Origin: Oscillospiraceae bacterium | Lineage (GTDB): Bacteria > Bacillota > Clostridia > Oscillospirales > Ruminococcaceae | Length of the DNA stretch: 36,479 nucleotides | Direction: 5' to 3' | NCBI GenBank assembly: GCA_015067215.1 | Contig: SVMW01000020.1 | Location: 1-36,479, forward strand | Shown: piece after piece, positions 1 to 7,380 of the stretch | How the letters are laid out: each line of letters opens with the position of its first letter | How positions within the stretch are numbered: position 1 is the stretch's first letter | The notes under the pieces: model-generated | Databases searched by the model: none | Told to the model about the DNA's origin: nothing | The model's input: the letters and a program-made list of their open reading frames with translations, nothing else | Made by a program: the position numbers and the translations under genes

Positions 1-440
1 ACAAAGATGAAGTACGAGTTGTGGGCGAAGCACTTGGACTTCCACACGGCATGGTATACCGTCAGCCATTCCCGGGACCTGGTCTTGGAGTACGCTGTCT
101 TGGAGCAATCACACGCGATCGACTCCATGCATTGCGGGAAGCTGATGCAATTCTCCGTGAAGAATTTGCCAAAAACGGACTTGAAGGCAAGGTATGGCAG
201 TACTTTATTGCAGTTCCTGACATCAAGAGTGTAGGTGTTAAAGATGGAGCACGTTATGAAGGCTGGCCTGCAATTATCAGAGCGGTTAACACAACAGATG
301 CTATGACAGCAACAATTGAAGAAATTCCTTATGCTTTGCTGCACCATATCACAGACCGTATCACACATGAAGTTGAAGGTATAAACCGAGTGCTTATGGA
401 CCTTACACCTAAGCCAATCGGCACAATTGAATGGGAATAA
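1..440 (+). CDS. guaA: GMP synthase (glutamine-hydrolysing), C-terminal part, 5' end outside window
   Basis: The reading frame is open from base 3 and ends at 440, giving about 145 residues of the C-terminal dimerisation and XMP-binding domain of GuaA. Recognisable pieces are RQPFPGPGLGVRCLG near the start, then AVPDIKSVGVKDGARYE, and the family terminus DLTPKPIGTIEWE. GuaA turns XMP into GMP using glutamine and ATP in the cytosol. The glutaminase and ATP-pyrophosphatase domains lie upstream of the window. Its position beside purC, a purF homologue and guaB makes a purine block. A stem-loop follows at 544-582, so it is probably not cotranscribed with the downstream regulator. Identification is very secure. 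Confidence 0.97.
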   Translation, partial: KDEVRVVGEALGLPHGMVYRQPFPGPGLGVRCLGAITRDRLHALREADAILREEFAKNGLEGKVWQYFIAVPDIKSVGVKDGARYEGWPAIIRAVNTTDAMTATIEEIPYALLHHITDRITHEVEGINRVLMDLTPKPIGTIEWE

Positions 441-543
441 GTTAATGGTTTCAGCAAATTTGATTTATCCTCTTCAGGGCAATTTTCTTTATTCTTTCCT
501 GAACAGATAATTCACTGCAAAAGCAAACGATACAGTAAATTTG

Positions 544-582
544 AAGACCTTGTGTCATCGGAAACGATGACCAAGGTCTTTG
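544..582 (+). terminator. stem-loop terminator after guaA
   Basis: Arms AAGACCTT (544-551) and AAGGTCTT (573-580) enclose a second stem, TCATCG/CGATGA, closed by a GAAA tetraloop. The T tract after it is short (TTTG), so it may be an inefficient terminator or a transcript-end stabiliser. Confidence 0.65.
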
Positions 583-691
583 ATTTGTGGTGAAATATAC
601 CATTTTATATATGGGATAATCATGTATATAATACAGAAATTTTATTTTATGTTTATGATTGAAATGTTGTACAAATATATAAAATTGTGTC

Positions 692-708
692 TGATAAATT
701 ATTTATCA
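692..708. promoter_or_regulatory. 17-bp palindrome, candidate GntR operator
   Basis: TGATAAATTATTTATCA has perfect 8-bp arms around a central T. It lies just upstream of the -35 box of the GntR gene promoter. A 15/17 match occurs at 6486-6502 in front of the nucleoside operon. Assigning it to the GntR protein is inference. Confidence 0.5.
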
Positions 709-716
709 AATATATC

Positions 717-745
717 TTGAAAAATGGCAGATGATGTTTTATACT
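717..745 (+). promoter_or_regulatory. sigma-A-type promoter of the GntR gene
   Basis: TTGAAA (717-722), a 17-bp spacer and TATACT (740-745) form a good vegetative promoter. Transcription would start near 752. That rules out the upstream ATGs at 731 and 734 as start codons. Confidence 0.65.
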
Positions 746-793
746 AATATAATGGAAATGGGTACTACCTATTTGTGGGGTGAGAAGCTGTTC

Positions 794-1516
794 ATGGAAT
801 ATTATAATTCTAAATTTATTTGCAAAAAGCTGTTGTTTGAAATGTGCGAAGGTGTTTTTTCTGAAAGTAAAAAACTGCCAAGAGAAACAGAACTTGCAAA
901 ATATTTGGGAATAAGCAGAACACAGCTCAGGGATGTTTTGTCAAAATTAGAACGGGAAGGCTTTATTACACGGAAATTAGGTGTTGGTACTCTTATAAAC
1001 CATCATGTTGTACAGGTTAAAAACCGTATGGATATTGAAACGGAATTTATGGATATCATACGGAATAACGGATATGAGGCTGAGGTAAGAAATATCAGAG
1101 TGATAGAAGATGTCGCTGATGATGTTTTGGCAGCTAAACTTGATATAGCTGAAGGAACAGAGATTATCAAAATATATCGCACCTGTACGGCAAATGGGAA
1201 ACCGGTAATATATTGTGAAGATGTAATAGAGAAAAGTATAATAAAGGATGAATATACATCAGAAGATTTTAAACCGTCCATATTTAATTTTTTATTAAAA
1301 CATTGCGGAATAAAAGTATATATGGATTTGACACGCATCAGTGCGGAGGTTTCTGACGTAACAACATCCCGTGAACTTGAAGTTGAAATACACACGCCTT
1401 TGCTGGTAATGGATGAAATCGATTATGATTTTGAAGGAAAGGTGATTTTCTATTCAAAACAGTATTTTGTAAGCGGGGAAATAGAGCAGACTGTGCTTAG
1501 AATGAAATTGCAATAA
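794..1516 (+). CDS. GntR-family transcriptional regulator, HutC type
   Basis: This 240-residue protein has an N-terminal winged helix (about residues 10-75, with LPRETELAKYLGISRTQLRD as the core) and a C-terminal UTRA ligand-sensing domain (about 95-235). That is the HutC-subfamily layout, and the length is normal for it. The start at 794 is chosen because GGGGTGAG sits about 10 bases upstream and because the promoter at 717-745 places transcription downstream of the in-frame ATG at 731. UTRA domains usually bind a small metabolite such as a sugar phosphate, an amino acid or a related compound; the ligand here is unknown. It stands alone between guaA and purC. A near-matching palindrome in front of the nucleoside phosphorylase operon suggests that operon as a target. 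Confidence 0.88.
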   Translation: MEYYNSKFICKKLLFEMCEGVFSESKKLPRETELAKYLGISRTQLRDVLSKLEREGFITRKLGVGTLINHHVVQVKNRMDIETEFMDIIRNNGYEAEVRNIRVIEDVADDVLAAKLDIAEGTEIIKIYRTCTANGKPVIYCEDVIEKSIIKDEYTSEDFKPSIFNFLLKHCGIKVYMDLTRISAEVSDVTTSRELEVEIHTPLLVMDEIDYDFEGKVIFYSKQYFVSGEIEQTVLRMKLQ

Positions 1517-1597
1517 TTCAGAAAATATAAGTCAATAATAAATCTTTTAAAACAAAAGATTATTTATATATCAACTACTTAAAATAGGAGAGCGACT

Positions 1598-2284
1598 ATG
1601 GAAAAGAAACTTGTTTATACAGGCAAAACAAAAGATGTGTTTGCACTTGAAAACGGAAATTATCTTTTGAAATTCAAAGATGATTGCACAGGTAAAGATG
1701 GCGTTTTTGATCCGGGTGAAAATGCTGTTGGACTTACTATTGACGGCGTAGGTGATGTTAATCTTCGTATGTCCATTTACTTCTTTGAAAAAATCAATGC
1801 AGCAGGTATCAGAACACATTATGTAAAGGCTAACCTTGAAGATACAACAATGGAAGTTCTTCCTGCAAAAGTTTTTGGCAAAGGCCTTGAAGTAATTTGC
1901 CGTCATAAAGCTGTAGGCAGCTTTATCCGTCGTTATGGTCAGTATATTGAAAGCGGTGCAGATTTGCCTGCATATGTTGAAACAACATTTAAAAATGACG
2001 AATTGGGCGACCCTCTTGTAACAAAGGATGCACTTGCTGCTCTTGGTGTTATGACAGAAGAACAGTACGATTCAATGAAAGATATGACACAGAAAATTAC
2101 ACAGATAGTAGCTGATGACCTTAAAGAAAAAGGTATGGTTCTGTATGATATCAAGTTTGAATATGGTTATGACGCTGATGGCAATGTAATGCTTATTGAT
2201 GAAATTGCTTCCGGCAATATGCGTGTTTATAAAGACGGACAGTATATTGACCCAATGAAGCTTTCAGAACTGTTCTTCGCATAA
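1598..2284 (+). CDS. purC: phosphoribosylaminoimidazole-succinocarboxamide synthase (SAICAR synthetase)
   Basis: PurC joins CAIR and aspartate with ATP to make SAICAR in de novo purine synthesis. The 228-residue length is typical of the short bacterial form. Characteristic stretches are the N-terminal YTGKTKDVF, then [16 protein letters not shown] (substrate-binding region) and [10 protein letters not shown] followed by [10 protein letters not shown] near the end. The ATG is preceded by GGAGAG at 1587-1592. The stop codon overlaps the start of the next gene (TAATG), so the two are translationally coupled. The annotation is secure. Confidence 0.97.
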   Translation: MEKKLVYTGKTKDVFALENGNYLLKFKDDCTGKDGVFDPGENAVGLTIDGVGDVNLRMSIYFFEKINAAGIRTHYVKANLEDTTMEVLPAKVFGKGLEVICRHKAVGSFIRRYGQYIESGADLPAYVETTFKNDELGDPLVTKDALAALGVMTEEQYDSMKDMTQKITQIVADDLKEKGMVLYDIKFEYGYDADGNVMLIDEIASGNMRVYKDGQYIDPMKLSELFFA

Positions 2285-3708
2285 TGGGCGGATTTTTTGG
2301 TGCGGTCTCCAAACGGGACTGCGTATTGGACATATTTTTTGGGGTAGATTATCATTCACATCTTGGAACAAAACGTGGTGGTATGATTATTCATGACATA
2401 GAAGATGGTTTTCAGCGTCAAATCCACTCTATTGAAAATACTCCATTCCGTACTAAGTTTGAAAATGATTTGCTTAGTTTTCATGGCAACAGCGGTATCG
2501 GTTGTATAAGTGACAGTGACCCACAGCCTTTGATGATTCGTTCTCATCTTGGACTTTATGCACTTACTACAGTTGGCATTATCAATAATTCTGATGAGCT
2601 TATTGAAAAATATTTCCAAAACCATGGAAATCAGTTTATGGCAATGAGCTCTGGTAAGGTAAATTCTACGGAATTGGTTGCATCACTTATCAACGAAAAA
2701 GAAGATCTGGTTTCAGGTATTCTTCATGCTCAGGACGAGATAGAAGGTTCTATGACCTTATTGGTAATGACTTCTGAAGGCGAGATAATAGCAGCACGAG
2801 ATAAGATGGGTCGTTTGCCTGTTCTGATAGGAAAGAACGACGATGGTTATTGTGTTTCCTTTGAATCTTTTGCTTACCATAAACTGGGATATGAAGATTG
2901 CTATGAACTTGGACCACGTGAAATTGTAAAAATGAATGCAGAAGGAATTGAAACAATTTCACCGGCAGGCGATGATATGAGAATCTGTGCATTTCTGTGG
3001 ACATATTATGGCTATCCAAACTCACGTTATGAAGGCAGAAATGTAGAAGTGATGCGCTGTGAAAACGGCAAAATTATGGCACGCAATGAGCAGCAGCACG
3101 GGGGAATCCCTGAAGTTGATTATGTTGCGGGTGTTCCGGATTCAGGTGTGCCGCATGCAATGGGATATGCACATCAGAGTGGCATAGAATATGCACGTCC
3201 ATTTGTCAAATACACACCTACATGGCCGCGTTCATTTATGCCGGCTAATCAGGAAGTAAGAAATCAGGTAGCAAAAATGAAGCAGATTCCGGTTCCGGAA
3301 TTAATAGACGGAAAGAAGCTTCTGTTGGTTGACGACTCAATTGTAAGAGGAACTCAGTTGGGTGAAACCGTAGATTTTCTTTACAATGCCGGAGCAAAAG
3401 AAGTACATATGCGTTCTGCATGTCCGCCTATAATGTACGCCTGTAAATATCTCAATTTCTCAAGAAGCAATTCTGATAAAGAACTTCTGGTAAGAAGAGT
3501 TATAGATGAATTGGAAGGTGAGGAAGGCGACAAACATTTGCAGGAATATACAGAGGCAAACAGCGAACGCAGAAAATGTATGCTTAAACGAATTTGTGAG
3601 ATGTTCGGCTTTGATTCTCTGGAGTATCAGACAGTTGAAGGCGTTTTGGAATCCATAGGTTTGGATAAAAGCAAAGTCTGCACATATTGCTGGACAGGAA
3701 AAGAATAA
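2284..3708 (+). CDS. amidophosphoribosyltransferase-like protein (PurF family) lacking the N-terminal catalytic Cys
   Basis: PurF normally makes phosphoribosylamine from PRPP and glutamine. This 474-residue protein has both family halves: an N-terminal nucleophile glutaminase-like fold (about 1-230) and a phosphoribosyltransferase domain (about 245-440) with an intact PRPP loop, LLLVDDSIVRGTQ. Cysteines at the expected 4Fe-4S positions are present, in MRICAFLW, in ACKYLNF and in the terminal CTYCW. The oddity is the N-terminus: it reads [10 protein letters not shown] where PurF has CGVFGI. The nucleophile Cys right after the initiator Met is Gly, so ordinary glutamine hydrolysis should be impossible. 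It may use free ammonia, ammonia from a partner, or be a regulatory paralogue. The start overlaps the purC stop by one base. Family membership is certain; activity is open. Confidence 0.9.
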   Translation: MGGFFGAVSKRDCVLDIFFGVDYHSHLGTKRGGMIIHDIEDGFQRQIHSIENTPFRTKFENDLLSFHGNSGIGCISDSDPQPLMIRSHLGLYALTTVGIINNSDELIEKYFQNHGNQFMAMSSGKVNSTELVASLINEKEDLVSGILHAQDEIEGSMTLLVMTSEGEIIAARDKMGRLPVLIGKNDDGYCVSFESFAYHKLGYEDCYELGPREIVKMNAEGIETISPAGDDMRICAFLWTYYGYPNSRYEGRNVEVMRCENGKIMARNEQQHGGIPEVDYVAGVPDSGVPHAMGYAHQSGIEYARPFVKYTPTWPRSFMPANQEVRNQVAKMKQIPVPELIDGKKLLLVDDSIVRGTQLGETVDFLYNAGAKEVHMRSACPPIMYACKYLNFSRSNSDKELLVRRVIDELEGEEGDKHLQEYTEANSERRKCMLKRICEMFGFDSLEYQTVEGVLESIGLDKSKVCTYCWTGKE

Positions 3709-3794
3709 TTGGAAATGTATATAGGGCATATTTAGTTATGTCACTGTAAACATATAAATAAATAATATTTTATTAATAGTAGTAAGAGGTAAAA

Positions 3795-5291
3795 ATGGCA
3801 TTTTATTATAAAGAACCTTCTCATACTTTTAGTGAGTATCTGCTTGTTCCGGGATACTCTTCAAAAGAATGTATACCAAGCAGCGTTTCTCTCAAAACAC
3901 CACTGGTTAAATTTAAAAAGGGAGAAGAATGTCCGCTGACAATGAACATACCAATGGTATCTGCAGTTATGCAGGCAGTATCAGGTGAAGATATGGGCGT
4001 TGCCCTTGCAAAAGAAGGCGGCGTTGCATTTATTTATGTTTCACAGCCAATAGAACAGCAGGCTGAAATGGTGAGAAAAGTTAAAAATTCAAAAGCTGGA
4101 TTTGTAGTTAGTGATTCCAACCTGAAGGTTGATAACACTATGGCAGAAGTAGTAGAACTTAAAAAGGTTACCGGACATTCTACTATGGCGGTTACAGATG
4201 ATGGCACAGGAACAGGCAAATTGCTTGGTATTGTTACAAGCCGTGACTACCGTGTATCACGCATGGATCCAAATACAAAGGTTTCAGAATTTATGACACC
4301 GCTTGAAAATATTATTTCTGCACCGGAAGGAACAACCCTCAAGGAAGCAAATGATATTATCTGGGACAACAAGCTCAACTCACTTCCTATTGTAGATAAA
4401 GATGGACATCTTGTTGCTTTTGTTTTCCGTAAAGATTATGAAACACAGAAAAACAACCCTATGCAGCTTCTTGATGCTGACAAGCGTTATGTTGTAGGTG
4501 CAGGCATTAACACACGAGACTATGCAGAACGCGTTCCTGCATTGGTTGATGCAGGTGTAGATGTACTTGTTATCGACTCTTCCGAAGGTTATTCCGAATG
4601 GCAGTCAATGACAATTAAATGGATTCGTGACCACTATGGTGACACTGTTAAAGTTGGCGCAGGTAACGTAGTTGACGGTGAAGGCTTCCGTTTCCTTGCA
4701 GATGCAGGCGCAGACTTTATCAAAGTTGGTATCGGTGGTGGTTCAATCTGTATCACTCGTGAAACAAAAGGTATCGGTCGTGGACAGGCTACAGCTGTTA
4801 TCGATGTAGCAGCAGAAAGAGATAAATACTTTGAAGAAACAGGTGTCTATGTTCCAATCTGTGCTGACGGCGGTATTGTACATGACTACCATATGACACT
4901 TGCTCTTGCAATGGGCTCAGACTTCTGTATGCTGGGCAGATATTTCTCAAGATTTGACGAATCCCCAACAACAAAAGTGCTTGTTAACGGCAACTATATG
5001 AAAGAATACTGGGGTGAAGGCAGTGCCAGAGCAAGAAACTGGCAGCGTTATGACCTCGGTGGTGCAGGCAAACTCAGTTTTGAAGAAGGTGTTGATTCTT
5101 ATGTACCTTATGCAGGCGCACTTAGCGATGGCGTTGCTGTAACTTTGGCAAAAATACGTTCCACAATGTGCAACTGTGGTGCTTTGAATCTTCAGGAACT
5201 TCGCGATAAAGCAAAAATCACTTTGGTTTCTGCAGTTTCTATTGTTGAAGGCGGTGCACACGACGTTGTGCTTAAAGATTCTACAAATTAA
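3795..5291 (+). CDS. guaB: IMP dehydrogenase
   Basis: GuaB oxidises IMP to XMP with NAD+, the committed step to GMP. The 498-residue protein has a TIM barrel interrupted by two CBS domains (about residues 95-215). The catalytic loop is [12 protein letters not shown] with the nucleophile Cys at residue 319, against the usual GIGPGSICTTR. The downstream ICADGGI phosphate-binding strand, the flap with Arg-Tyr (NWQRYD) and a VPYAGAL segment follow. The altered catalytic loop and flap suggest a divergent IMPDH clade. The RBS is AAGAGG about 6 bases upstream. It is 86 bases after the PurF homologue and on the same strand, and with guaA upstream it completes a GMP branch. Confidence 0.93.
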   Translation: MAFYYKEPSHTFSEYLLVPGYSSKECIPSSVSLKTPLVKFKKGEECPLTMNIPMVSAVMQAVSGEDMGVALAKEGGVAFIYVSQPIEQQAEMVRKVKNSKAGFVVSDSNLKVDNTMAEVVELKKVTGHSTMAVTDDGTGTGKLLGIVTSRDYRVSRMDPNTKVSEFMTPLENIISAPEGTTLKEANDIIWDNKLNSLPIVDKDGHLVAFVFRKDYETQKNNPMQLLDADKRYVVGAGINTRDYAERVPALVDAGVDVLVIDSSEGYSEWQSMTIKWIRDHYGDTVKVGAGNVVDGEGFRFLADAGADFIKVGIGGGSICITRETKGIGRGQATAVIDVAAERDKYFEETGVYVPICADGGIVHDYHMTLALAMGSDFCMLGRYFSRFDESPTTKVLVNGNYMKEYWGEGSARARNWQRYDLGGAGKLSFEEGVDSYVPYAGALSDGVAVTLAKIRSTMCNCGALNLQELRDKAKITLVSAVSIVEGGAHDVVLKDSTN

Positions 5292-5340
5292 CATAAGTAT
5301 ATGCTAAAATATACAATGTAATATAAATTTAATATTAAAA

Positions 5341-5416
5341 ACAGATGTGCAACTGGCGGATAAGTGGGATTAACCACGTGGAGCACATCGGATTGTTATG
5401 TCGACCGCCTGGGCGC
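5341..5416 (+). ncRNA. ZTP (ZMP/ZTP, pfl motif) riboswitch
   Basis: The P1 stem is GATGTGC (5344-5350) with GCACATC (5383-5389). Inside lie the conserved ACTGGCGGATAAGTGGG and ACCACGTGGAGC segments, with a GTGG/CCAC hairpin. The 3' conserved CCGCCTGGGC (5405-5414) can pair with CTGGCGG as the pseudoknot. This is the pfl-motif architecture, which senses ZMP/ZTP, a signal of 10-formyl-tetrahydrofolate shortage. The 3' element also forms the 5' arm of a terminator, so ligand binding should turn the downstream gene on. Confidence 0.93.
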
Positions 5417-5449
5417 TGTTTATTTGGCGTGCCAGGCGGTTTTCGTTTT
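5405..5449 (+). terminator. riboswitch-controlled intrinsic terminator
   Basis: CCGCCTGGGCGC (5405-5416) pairs with GCGTGCCAGGCGG (5427-5439) and is followed by TTTTCGTTTT. The 5' arm is the riboswitch pseudoknot strand. Ligand-bound RNA and terminator are therefore mutually exclusive. Confidence 0.9.
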
Positions 5450-5496
5450 ATTATAAAAACCTTACCTGATATGTACGCAAAATATTTGCAAGATTT

Positions 5497-5541
5497 AAAC
5501 CACGCCGGTTAAAAGTGGTTTTAAAATTCTGCAGAATTTTA
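5497..5541 (+). other. two adjacent palindromic stem-loops in the transporter leader
   Basis: AAACCAC (5497-5503) pairs with GTGGTTT (5515-5521). It is followed at once by a perfect 20-bp palindrome with half TAAAATTCTG (5522-5541). They lie between the riboswitch terminator and the channel gene. They may be a second attenuator, an RNA-stability element or an operator. Confidence 0.4.
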
Positions 5542-5583
5542 TAGCATTTGATACAATAATATATAATCGATACGAGGTAAAAA

Positions 5584-6207
5584 ATGAGTAATATCAAAGT
5601 TTTCATATCTTCCATTCTTGCAGGCACATGTATTGGTTTTGGGGGCATAATTTATCTTATGAGCAGCAATAAAGTTCTTGGTGCAATGTTTTTTGCAATT
5701 GGTCTGCTTACCATCTGCTCATATGGTCTGCACCTTTATACAGGCAAGGTTTGCTATGTTTTCCAGAACAACAAAAAGTTTGTTCTGCAGATACCTGTTA
5801 TCTGGTTTGGCAATCTTATCGGCACAGGAATAACAGCACTTATAGTTCTTGCAACACGAAACGGTGCTGCTATTGCACAGGCTGCAGCTGCCCTTTGTGA
5901 AGTAAAAATGAATGACAGCTATTTAAGCCTTTTTATGCTGGGTATTTTCTGTAATATTATGATTTATATTTCGGTAGAAGGCTACAACAAAATTCAGTAC
6001 GAAATGGGCAAATACATTTCACTGTTTTTTGGTGTTATGGTGTTTATACTTTCAGGGTTTGAACACAGTATTGCCGATATGTTCTATTTCTGGGCTGCAG
6101 GCAACTGGAGTGTTGACAGTGTTATCCGTCTGATTGTTATTACACTTGGCAACGCTGTCGGCGGCATTGCTTTTGCCGAAACAAAAAGATACATATGCGA
6201 AAAATAA
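5584..6207 (+). CDS. formate/nitrite transporter (FNT) family channel
   Basis: FNT proteins are pentameric inner-membrane channels for formate, nitrite or hydrosulfide. This 207-residue copy is shorter than FocA (about 280), mainly because the cytoplasmic ends are trimmed. Family marks are SILAGTCIGFGGI in the first helix, LHLYTGKV at the first broken helix, and GFEHSIADMFYFWAAGNW with the channel His at residue 161. About six membrane segments are visible. The ATG is preceded by GAGG. It is directly downstream of the ZTP riboswitch, so it should be induced when formyl-tetrahydrofolate runs short. That points to formate, the precursor of formyl-tetrahydrofolate, as substrate. Nitrite or HS- cannot be excluded by sequence. 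Confidence 0.88.
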   Translation: MSNIKVFISSILAGTCIGFGGIIYLMSSNKVLGAMFFAIGLLTICSYGLHLYTGKVCYVFQNNKKFVLQIPVIWFGNLIGTGITALIVLATRNGAAIAQAAAALCEVKMNDSYLSLFMLGIFCNIMIYISVEGYNKIQYEMGKYISLFFGVMVFILSGFEHSIADMFYFWAAGNWSVDSVIRLIVITLGNAVGGIAFAETKRYICEK

Positions 6208-6241
6208 TGGTAAGTATATAAAATAAGTTTTTATTTCAGAA

Positions 6242-6280
6242 GAAACCGCCGATATAAGTTATATCGGTGGTTTCGGTTTT
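6242..6280 (+). terminator. intrinsic terminator after the FNT gene
   Basis: GAAACCGCCGATATAA (6242-6257) pairs with TTATATCGGTGGTTTC (6259-6274) with a single G-T wobble, followed by GGTTTT. It closes the riboswitch-controlled unit. Confidence 0.85.
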
Positions 6281-6449
6281 GATGTGCTGCGTTTTGAGCG
6301 TATGTATGTTTTGGCAAGTATATTTCAGGATTGTAATATGTGATGAAAATATATGTAACAGATAACATAATGACAGTGATTATGAATTTAATAACTTTTA
6401 TGGTAAATATAGTTAATATATAATTATTATTCCATTACATATAAAAAAC

Positions 6450-6479
6450 TTGAAAAAGGCAAAAGTTTTATTATATAAT
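6450..6479 (+). promoter_or_regulatory. promoter of the nucleoside salvage operon
   Basis: TTGAAA (6450-6455), an 18-bp spacer and a perfect TATAAT (6474-6479). The predicted start is near 6486, which is exactly where the candidate operator begins. Bases 6281-6449 upstream are AT-rich and show nothing else. Confidence 0.65.
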
Positions 6480-6485
6480 ATAAAA

Positions 6486-6502
6486 TGATAAATTGTTTAT
6501 TA
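6486..6502. promoter_or_regulatory. candidate operator at the start of the nucleoside operon
   Basis: TGATAAATTGTTTATTA matches the palindrome in front of the GntR gene (692-708) at 15 of 17 positions. It sits directly after the -10 box, where a bound protein would block initiation. AT-richness raises the chance of coincidence. Confidence 0.5.
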
Positions 6503-6531
6503 TTATATGTGATTTAAAAGGAGATGACAAT

Positions 6532-7371
6532 ATGAATGCTGTATATGAAAAACTTATGAAATGCTATGAAAGCGTGAGAGAAAGAATTGATTTTGTCCCT
6601 GAAATTGCACTTGTTCTGGGTTCAGGCCTTGGTGATTACGGCGAAACTATAGACGTTGTTGCCACTTTGGATTATCACGATATTGAAGGCTTTCCGGTTT
6701 CTACAGTGGCAGGCCACAAAGGACGTTTTATATTCGGATATGTAAATGGTGTTCCTGTGGTTTGCATGCAGGGACGTGTGCATTATTACGAAGGTTATCC
6801 TATCACAGATGTTGTATTGCCTACACGCCTTATGAAGCTGATGGGGGCAAAGGTTCTGTTCCTCACAAACGCTGCAGGTGGACTTAATTATGATTTTGCA
6901 GCGGGCGATTTTATGCTTATAACAGACCATATTATGAATTTTGTTCCATCTCCGCTTATCGGTGAAAATATTGATCAGCTGGGCACAAGATTCCCTGATA
7001 TGAGTGATGTTTACAAAAAAGACCTGCAGGAAATCATTAAAAAATCTGCATCGGATCTTGGAATAAAGCTTCAGCAGGGTGTATATATTCAGCTGACAGG
7101 CCCTAACTTTGAAACACCTGCAGAAGTCAGAATGTGCCGCACCCTTGGCGCGGATGCTGCAGGCATGTCTACAGCAGCAGAAGCAGTTGCTGCAAACCAT
7201 ATGGGAATGAAGGTTTGCGGTATCTCCTGTATTTCAAACCTTGGCTGCGGTATGACAGATACACCTCTCACACATGAGGAAGTGAGCGAAACTGCCGACC
7301 GCGTTGCAGGCCAGTTCAAACAGCTTGTAACAGAAAGCATTGTTAATATTCACAAAGCACTTAATGCATAA
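6532..7371 (+). CDS. purine nucleoside phosphorylase (trimeric PNP/MTAP family)
   Basis: The enzyme splits purine nucleosides with phosphate into base and (deoxy)ribose-1-phosphate. The 279-residue length fits the trimeric family. Motifs are VLGSGLGDYGE (phosphate loop), GRVHYYEGY, TNAAGGLN, GPNFETPAEVRMCR and GADAAGMSTAAEAVAA. Glu198 and Asn236 match the Glu and Asn that select 6-oxopurines in PNP; MTAP enzymes carry Asp instead. His248 in THEEV matches a His near the 5'-OH in PNP. That pattern favours inosine-type nucleosides, in keeping with the deaminase later in the operon. The start at 6532 is set by AAAGGAGAT; the frame runs 13 codons further up without an RBS. It is the first gene of the operon, and the next starts 9 bases on. 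It might act on 5'-methylthio- or 5'-deoxyinosine, or only on inosine/guanosine. Confidence 0.93.
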   Translation: MNAVYEKLMKCYESVRERIDFVPEIALVLGSGLGDYGETIDVVATLDYHDIEGFPVSTVAGHKGRFIFGYVNGVPVVCMQGRVHYYEGYPITDVVLPTRLMKLMGAKVLFLTNAAGGLNYDFAAGDFMLITDHIMNFVPSPLIGENIDQLGTRFPDMSDVYKKDLQEIIKKSASDLGIKLQQGVYIQLTGPNFETPAEVRMCRTLGADAAGMSTAAEAVAANHMGMKVCGISCISNLGCGMTDTPLTHEEVSETADRVAGQFKQLVTESIVNIHKALNA

Positions 7372-7380
7372 GGTGAGTGT

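Noticed and set aside
731-793. Upstream ATGs (731, 734) as start of the GntR gene
   Set aside because: They fall between the -35 and -10 boxes of a good promoter (717-745), upstream of the predicted transcript start, and lack an RBS. ATG 794 has GGGGTGAG.
441-793. Purine (guanine/adenine) riboswitch near the purine genes
   Set aside because: The conserved purine-riboswitch core was not seen here or in front of purC or guaB. Only the ZTP riboswitch is convincing.
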